This document shows positions 6,338-8,906 of a stretch of DNA of 8,906 bases, piece by piece (position 1 is the first letter of the stretch; each line of letters starts with the position of its first letter). This DNA comes from an uncultured Phycisphaerales bacterium. GTDB lineage: Bacteria; Planctomycetota; Phycisphaerae; Sedimentisphaerales; Anaerobacaceae. The stretch is taken from contig CALMMH010000645.1 of the NCBI GenBank assembly GCA_937868145.1, positions 1 to 8,906 of the forward strand. The letters run 5' to 3'. The notes beneath the pieces are model-generated. The model saw only the letters and a list, made by a program, of their open reading frames with translations. It searched no databases and was not told where the DNA came from. Position numbers and translations under genes: made by a program.

Positions 6338-7018
6338 ATGAACGGATTGACGGATATTCTGCAAATCGCTCTGACGGCGGCGCAACCTGCCCAGCAGGAC
6401 ATCGTGCCGCTGAAGATCATCTGGGAGCATATCAGTTCACTGGACCTGGTCGAAGCGCTGACATTCATCTCCTTCGGCACCGTGTGCCTGTTCTACGGCT
6501 GGCGGATCTTCAAGATCCTCGTGACGATCTGTTTCGGACTGGTCGGCCTGGGCGTCGGCGTCTGGGTCAACAACCAACTCGTCGTCGGCAACGTGGTCTG
6601 GCTGGCCATGTTCTCGGTGCTGGTGTTCGCCATCTTCTCGATCCCCCTGATGCGTTGGGGCGTAACGGTGCTGGGGGCCGTCTCCGGCGGGATTCTCACG
6701 GCCGGCGTGTGGCTGGCGCTGGGGTTGCCTCAAGAATACGTCTGGGCCGGCGGATTGGTCGGTCTGATTGCCGGCGGCATGATCTCGTTCATCGTCTTCA
6801 AGATCGCCGTAATTCTCTTTACCAGCCTGGGCGGCAGCACCCTCATGACGGTCGGCATTCTAGCCGTTCTGTACGGCTACATGGTCGATCGCCAGAAACT
6901 TGAGACCCTCGTCTTCAACTATCAGTGGTTTCTCCCTGCGATGATCCTGCTGCCCATGGCCGTCGGCATCTTCATGCAGCACCGGTTCATCAAGACCGCC
7001 CAGGACTGGAGCGTGTGA
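6338..7018 (+). CDS. Seven-helix membrane protein, paralogue-like partner of the preceding gene, unknown function
   Basis: 226 residues. AGGAGA at 6327-6332 is 5 bases before the ATG. The N-terminal 35 residues are mildly amphipathic. Helices by eye: 37-53, 56-77, 82-103, 108-129, 134-150, 152-181 (long) and 196-213. Three hairpin units again start a helix with a basic residue: YGWRIFKILV (53-62), LMRWGVTVLG (104-113) and FKIAVILFTS (154-163). The run AGGLVGLIAGG...FTSLGGSTL (137-169) aligns with AGVGVGLL...CSLLGSGL of the neighbour at 5452. It lacks the neighbour's long 106-159 loop and basic tail. A 79-base gap with a hairpin separates the two genes; no promoter is evident, so one transcript is likely. 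Two related 7-TM subunits could form a heteromeric complex, but no transport motif or catalytic residue is visible and I do not assign a role. Confidence 0.8.
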   Translation: MNGLTDILQIALTAAQPAQQDIVPLKIIWEHISSLDLVEALTFISFGTVCLFYGWRIFKILVTICFGLVGLGVGVWVNNQLVVGNVVWLAMFSVLVFAIFSIPLMRWGVTVLGAVSGGILTAGVWLALGLPQEYVWAGGLVGLIAGGMISFIVFKIAVILFTSLGGSTLMTVGILAVLYGYMVDRQKLETLVFNYQWFLPAMILLPMAVGIFMQHRFIKTAQDWSV

Positions 7019-7032
7019 AAGAATTGTCGATT

Positions 7033-7102
7033 TGTGATGGTTGATTGTTGATTTGAAGAGAGCGACGAACGGTTCCTCGCAAATCAACAATCAACAATCA
7101 CA
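7033..7102. repeat. AT-rich inverted repeat with 23-base arms, possible terminator or small palindromic element
   Basis: Arms 7033-7055 and 7080-7102 pair over 23 positions with one mismatch (G7039 against A7096), around a 24-base loop. The arms are built of a 7-base unit: GTTGATT twice at 7040-7053, and AATCAAC twice plus a partial third copy at 7082-7100. They are markedly AT-rich against the GC-rich surroundings. The element begins 14 bases after the stop of the second 7-TM gene. It is followed by CTTCTGTCC rather than a T-run. It could stop transcription or protect the mRNA 3' end, or it may be a copy of a dispersed repeat. Confidence 0.75.
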
Positions 7103-7290
7103 CTTCTGTCCATCATTTGTTCCAACGCCCGATTCCCGGCTGAGCCGGTTTGAGCAATCGATTCCCCGGGTTTGAGTAGAACGCCGATTCTCGAATGGAG
7201 GACCTCTTTCTACACTGGCGTCATCCATGGGCCCTGCCGATTGCGAATGGGGCATGAATCGAAGTGAGAGTGCGGAGTCAGAGGAGCGAA
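7103..7290. other. Non-coding spacer upstream of the Cys-rich ORF
   Basis: No convincing gene or promoter is seen. A short palindrome CCGGCTGAGCCGG lies at 7136-7148. TTTGAG occurs at 7149 and 7171, and CGATTC at 7130, 7159 and 7185; these are too short to call a repeat family. The promoter of the downstream ferritin-like gene must lie here or at 7399-7480, but no good -35/-10 pair is visible, so another sigma factor or an activator is possible. Confidence 0.4.
7281..7286 (+). promoter_or_regulatory. Shine-Dalgarno-like site before the small Cys-rich ORF
   Basis: GAGGAG sits 4 bases before the GTG at 7291. This is the main reason for choosing that start over GTG codons at 7264 and 7270 in the same frame. 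Confidence 0.4.
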
Positions 7291-7398
7291 GTGGGAATCA
7301 ACAGGCCGGACGCGAGGTTCGTCGTTTGTGGGAATCGGCACGAGTTCATCCGCAGCCCGGGCATCTGCATTCGATGCGCCGACTGCGTTCGCAAATAG
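7291..7398 (+). CDS. Possible small Cys-rich protein resembling a ClpX-type zinc finger (35 codons)
   Basis: A short frame from GTG 7291 to TAG 7396-7398 encodes 35 residues with Cys13, Cys26, Cys29 and Cys32: FVVCGNRHEF, then SPGICIRCADCVRK. It resembles the second half of the ClpX C4 zinc finger, where a CG pair is followed by a Gly-Pro-rich turn and ICxxC. However, the first Cys of the usual CxxC knuckle is absent (Phe10), so zinc binding would need Cys32 or His17. Support for coding: a GAGGAG Shine-Dalgarno, and GC at the third codon position clearly higher than in the two other forward frames over the same bases. Against: very short, GTG start, and an overlapping longer frame (7227-7586) exists. 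The stop is 93 bases before the ferritin-like gene, so the two might share a transcript. Treat as a hypothesis. Confidence 0.4.
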   Translation: MGINRPDARFVVCGNRHEFIRSPGICIRCADCVRK

Positions 7399-7480
7399 CG
7401 ATTGCGTCGTCGTACGAACTCTGCGGCCGGCCTTCCTTCCTCGTCGCTCCCTTCCGGAACAGGACGGCATTCACCCAGAA

Positions 7481-7486
7481 AAGGAG
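7481..7486 (+). promoter_or_regulatory. Shine-Dalgarno site fixing the ferritin-like gene start
   Basis: AAGGAG lies 5 bases before the ATG at 7492. It sets the start there rather than at 7402, where an in-frame ATG would add 30 residues without a ribosome site. Confidence 0.85.
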
Positions 7487-7491
7487 TCGCT

Positions 7492-8718
7492 ATGGCCTTC
7501 AACCCGCTCAAGGAAAAGGGAATCCCGATCGACAAGCAGGTCAAGAACTGGGACGAACTGAGCGTCGAGCCCTACGACAAGAATGAGGTGCATCCGTATA
7601 CGCGGACCCGAATCATCCTGATGAACGGCATCGAGACGGAGGCCGTGATCTTCGGGCACCAGTTCGCTCGCCACACGGATGACTACTCGCTGAAACAGAA
7701 ACTGGCGCAAAACCGCAGGATCGAGCAGCAGCAACAGAAAATAGTCAACTGGCTCACCCCCGCGGATGAATCGACCCTCGAGGTAACTCTCGGTTACGAG
7801 CAGGTTGCGGTCGATCTGACCGCATGGCTGGCCAAAACCGAGCCCGACCCGAACGTCAAGAACGCCCTGGATTTCGCGCTGTTCGAGGATTTCGACCACC
7901 TGTACCGCTATTCGAATCTGATGGGCACGATAAACGGCGCCGATCCGGCCAAGATCGTGGGCGAACTGACGGAGATCTTCCCCGGCCGGCCCACGGTTCT
8001 GGAGCACCGCCACCCATTCGATTCGATTCGAAATCACTACAACAAGGACAAGGCCGACATCCTGACGAAACTCCACGTGCTGACCATCGTCGCCGGGGAA
8101 CAGCAGACGATGAACTACTACATGAACGTCGGCAACCGCACCGACACGTTTCTCGGCCGGTCGCTGTACCAGGAGATCGCCCAGGTCGAAGAGGAACACG
8201 TTTCGCACTATGAGTCGCTGGCCGACCCGAGGGAGACCTGGTTCGAGTGCCTCCTGATGCACGAGTACCTCGAATGCTATCTGTATTACGGCTTCCTGCT
8301 CGAGGAGCCCGACGAGCGGATCAAGAACGTCTGGCAGCACAATCTGGACTGCGAGATCGAGCATCTGCATCTGGCGGCCGAGTTGCTCCAGCAGTACGAA
8401 GGGCGGGACGCCGAGAGTCTGCTGCCGGCCCGATTCCCGACGTTGACGAAATTCGAATCGAACAAGGACTATGTCCGAGAGATCCTCGCCTCCCAGATCC
8501 AACTGACGGCCGACGGCAACATGTACAAGCCGGTTTCGGAACTGCCCTCTTCGTCCCGTTACTTCGAATACCAGCGGATGGTCAACGTCGAAGGCTCGGC
8601 CCCCAGCCAGCGGGTGATCGAGGAGCACATCGACCGCCACGGCCAGGACTACCGCCTGGAGACCGAGGGGCCTCACCCCCTCGAAGAGTACCGCGTCCGC
8701 GAGACCGTCAGCGTCTGA
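7492..8718 (+). CDS. Tandem ferritin-like diiron-carboxylate protein, two four-helix bundles
   Basis: 408 residues, no signal peptide, no TM helix; probably cytosolic. I do not recognise a named family, but the ligand pattern is plain. Second half: Glu203, Glu233xxHis236, Glu258, Glu288xxHis291, that is E-30-ExxH twice, the signature of ferritin-like diiron proteins (ferritin, rubrerythrin, class I ribonucleotide reductase R2). First half: Glu48, Glu78xxGln81, Glu103, Asp133xxHis136. Every position is exactly 155 residues before its counterpart, and helices align (VKNALDFALFEDFDHL at 122-137 with IKNVWQHNLDCEIEHL at 277-292). So the gene carries an internal duplication. The first bundle has Gln for one His and Asp for one Glu, so it may bind metal weakly or serve structure. 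Residues 140-185 link the bundles; 310-408 form a polar tail with no recognised motif. Likely roles are iron or peroxide handling or an oxidative reaction; which one is unknown. Confidence 0.85.
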   Translation: MAFNPLKEKGIPIDKQVKNWDELSVEPYDKNEVHPYTRTRIILMNGIETEAVIFGHQFARHTDDYSLKQKLAQNRRIEQQQQKIVNWLTPADESTLEVTLGYEQVAVDLTAWLAKTEPDPNVKNALDFALFEDFDHLYRYSNLMGTINGADPAKIVGELTEIFPGRPTVLEHRHPFDSIRNHYNKDKADILTKLHVLTIVAGEQQTMNYYMNVGNRTDTFLGRSLYQEIAQVEEEHVSHYESLADPRETWFECLLMHEYLECYLYYGFLLEEPDERIKNVWQHNLDCEIEHLHLAAELLQQYEGRDAESLLPARFPTLTKFESNKDYVREILASQIQLTADGNMYKPVSELPSSSRYFEYQRMVNVEGSAPSQRVIEEHIDRHGQDYRLETEGPHPLEEYRVRETVSV

Positions 8719-8790
8719 ACTCCCAAGGAGCGTATCGACCGCGAAAAAAAGTCCTATCGCGAAGACATCTATTCGGCCACACACCAGAGC

Positions 8791-8829
8791 AACCACGGGG
8801 CCCCGTCGCCGGGGCGGGAACCCGTGGTT
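8791..8829 (+). terminator. Bulged GC-rich terminator hairpin after the ferritin-like gene
   Basis: AACCACGGG (8791-8799) pairs perfectly with CCCGTGGTT (8821-8829). Inside, GCCCC (8800-8804) pairs with GGGGC (8811-8815) around a 6-base loop, leaving GGGAA (8816-8820) as a one-sided bulge. The right arm ends in TT and runs into TATT, a weak T-tract for rightward transcription. It lies between convergent stops (8718 and 8833) and could also stop the leftward gene, though no T-run follows on that side. Confidence 0.7.
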
Positions 8830-8832
8830 TAT

Positions 8833-8906
8833 TCACTCGCTGGCGTACCACGCGACGCCCTCGTAGACCCAGCCGGAGTTCTGCGCCGCAAGCTTGGCTC
8901 GCTCTG
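8833..8906 (-). CDS. C-terminal fragment of an unidentified gene
   Basis: On the reverse strand, 23 full codons run from the window edge to TGA at 8833-8835. The peptide ends GWVYEGVAWYASE, preceded by ERAKLAAQNS. The composition (Trp, Tyr, Gly, a helix-like AKLAAQ stretch) and clean codon use look like a real protein end. The two other reverse frames give Arg-rich nonsense. Too little is present to name a family. It converges on the ferritin-like gene with the terminator hairpin between them. Confidence 0.55.
   Translation of the reverse strand, partial: ERAKLAAQNSGWVYEGVAWYASE

Noticed and set aside
7130..7190. CGATTC (three times) and TTTGAG (twice) as a direct-repeat array
   Set aside because: Units are only six bases long with unequal spacing (29 and 26), within chance expectation for this composition.
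7211..7216. TACACT as a -10 box for the ferritin-like region
   Set aside because: No -35 match at 16 to 18 bases upstream.
7195..7257. 20-codon ORF (MEDLFLHW...) in the same frame as the Cys-rich ORF, ended by TGA at 7255
   Set aside because: No Shine-Dalgarno and too short. Read-through or selenocysteine at the TGA was considered, but there is no supporting structure or homology.
7227..7586. 119-codon forward frame overlapping the Cys-rich ORF and the start of the ferritin-like gene
   Set aside because: Composition is not protein-like, third-position GC is lower than in the Cys-rich frame, and it overlaps a well-supported start by almost 100 bases.
8725..8760. AAGGAG at 8725 and a short CGCGA/TCGCG hairpin after the ferritin-like stop
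   Set aside because: No start codon follows at a workable distance, and a 5-base stem with a 12-base loop is expected by chance.
7471..8796. 441-codon open frame on the reverse strand opposite the ferritin-like gene
   Set aside because: It is a codon-bias shadow: Val/Leu-rich repetitive translation, no ribosome site, and the forward strand has a clear ligand pattern and Shine-Dalgarno.

Overview
The window reads as ordinary chromosomal DNA from a GC-rich bacterium. My best guess is a planctomycete-type lineage (Phycisphaerae or a relative). This rests on the mix of secreted clan-A glycoside hydrolases, a stand-alone DUF2156 protein, GC-rich coding with loose gene packing, and uncharacterised membrane genes. 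No rRNA or marker tree is available here, so the taxonomy is inference.

Left part (1-2418). The window opens inside the 3' end of a glycoside hydrolase (1-177, +). It converges on a DUF2156/LPG-synthase-C-like acyltransferase-fold gene (219-1091, -); an imperfect hairpin sits between the two stops. Divergent from the latter is a near-consensus sigma70 promoter (1235-1263). It drives a single-domain SppA-type S49 membrane protease (1289-2389, +) with a proline/tyrosine-rich cytoplasmic tail. A secreted GH5-like hydrolase (2419-3855, +) follows 29 bases after sppA, probably in the same transcript.

Middle part (3856-7018). miaB (3902-5293, -), the tRNA methylthiotransferase, converges on the GH5 gene across a short spacer holding three copies of a 9-base unit. 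A 158-base divergent spacer with a possible miaB promoter and a palindrome separates miaB from two seven-helix membrane genes (5452-6258 and 6338-7018, +). These two look like diverged paralogues built from repeated TM hairpins.

Right part (7019-8906). A 473-base gap holds a 23-base-arm AT-rich inverted repeat directly after the membrane pair, and a possible 35-codon Cys-rich ORF (7291-7398) with a ClpX-zinc-finger look. Then comes a 408-residue protein (7492-8718, +) that I identify as two tandem ferritin-like diiron bundles. All eight metal-ligand positions repeat at an exact 155-residue offset. The first bundle has one ligand changed to Gln and one Glu changed to Asp. A bulged GC-rich terminator hairpin (8791-8829) separates it from the C-terminus of an unidentified gene entering from the right (8833-8906, -).

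No mobile element, CRISPR array, tRNA or rRNA was seen. The most interesting item is the duplicated ferritin-like protein and its possible small Cys-rich neighbour. Next come the paired 7-TM proteins. The genes do not form one obvious pathway: sppA and the GH5 enzyme are plausibly co-transcribed, the two 7-TM genes probably form an operon, and miaB and DUF2156 stand alone.
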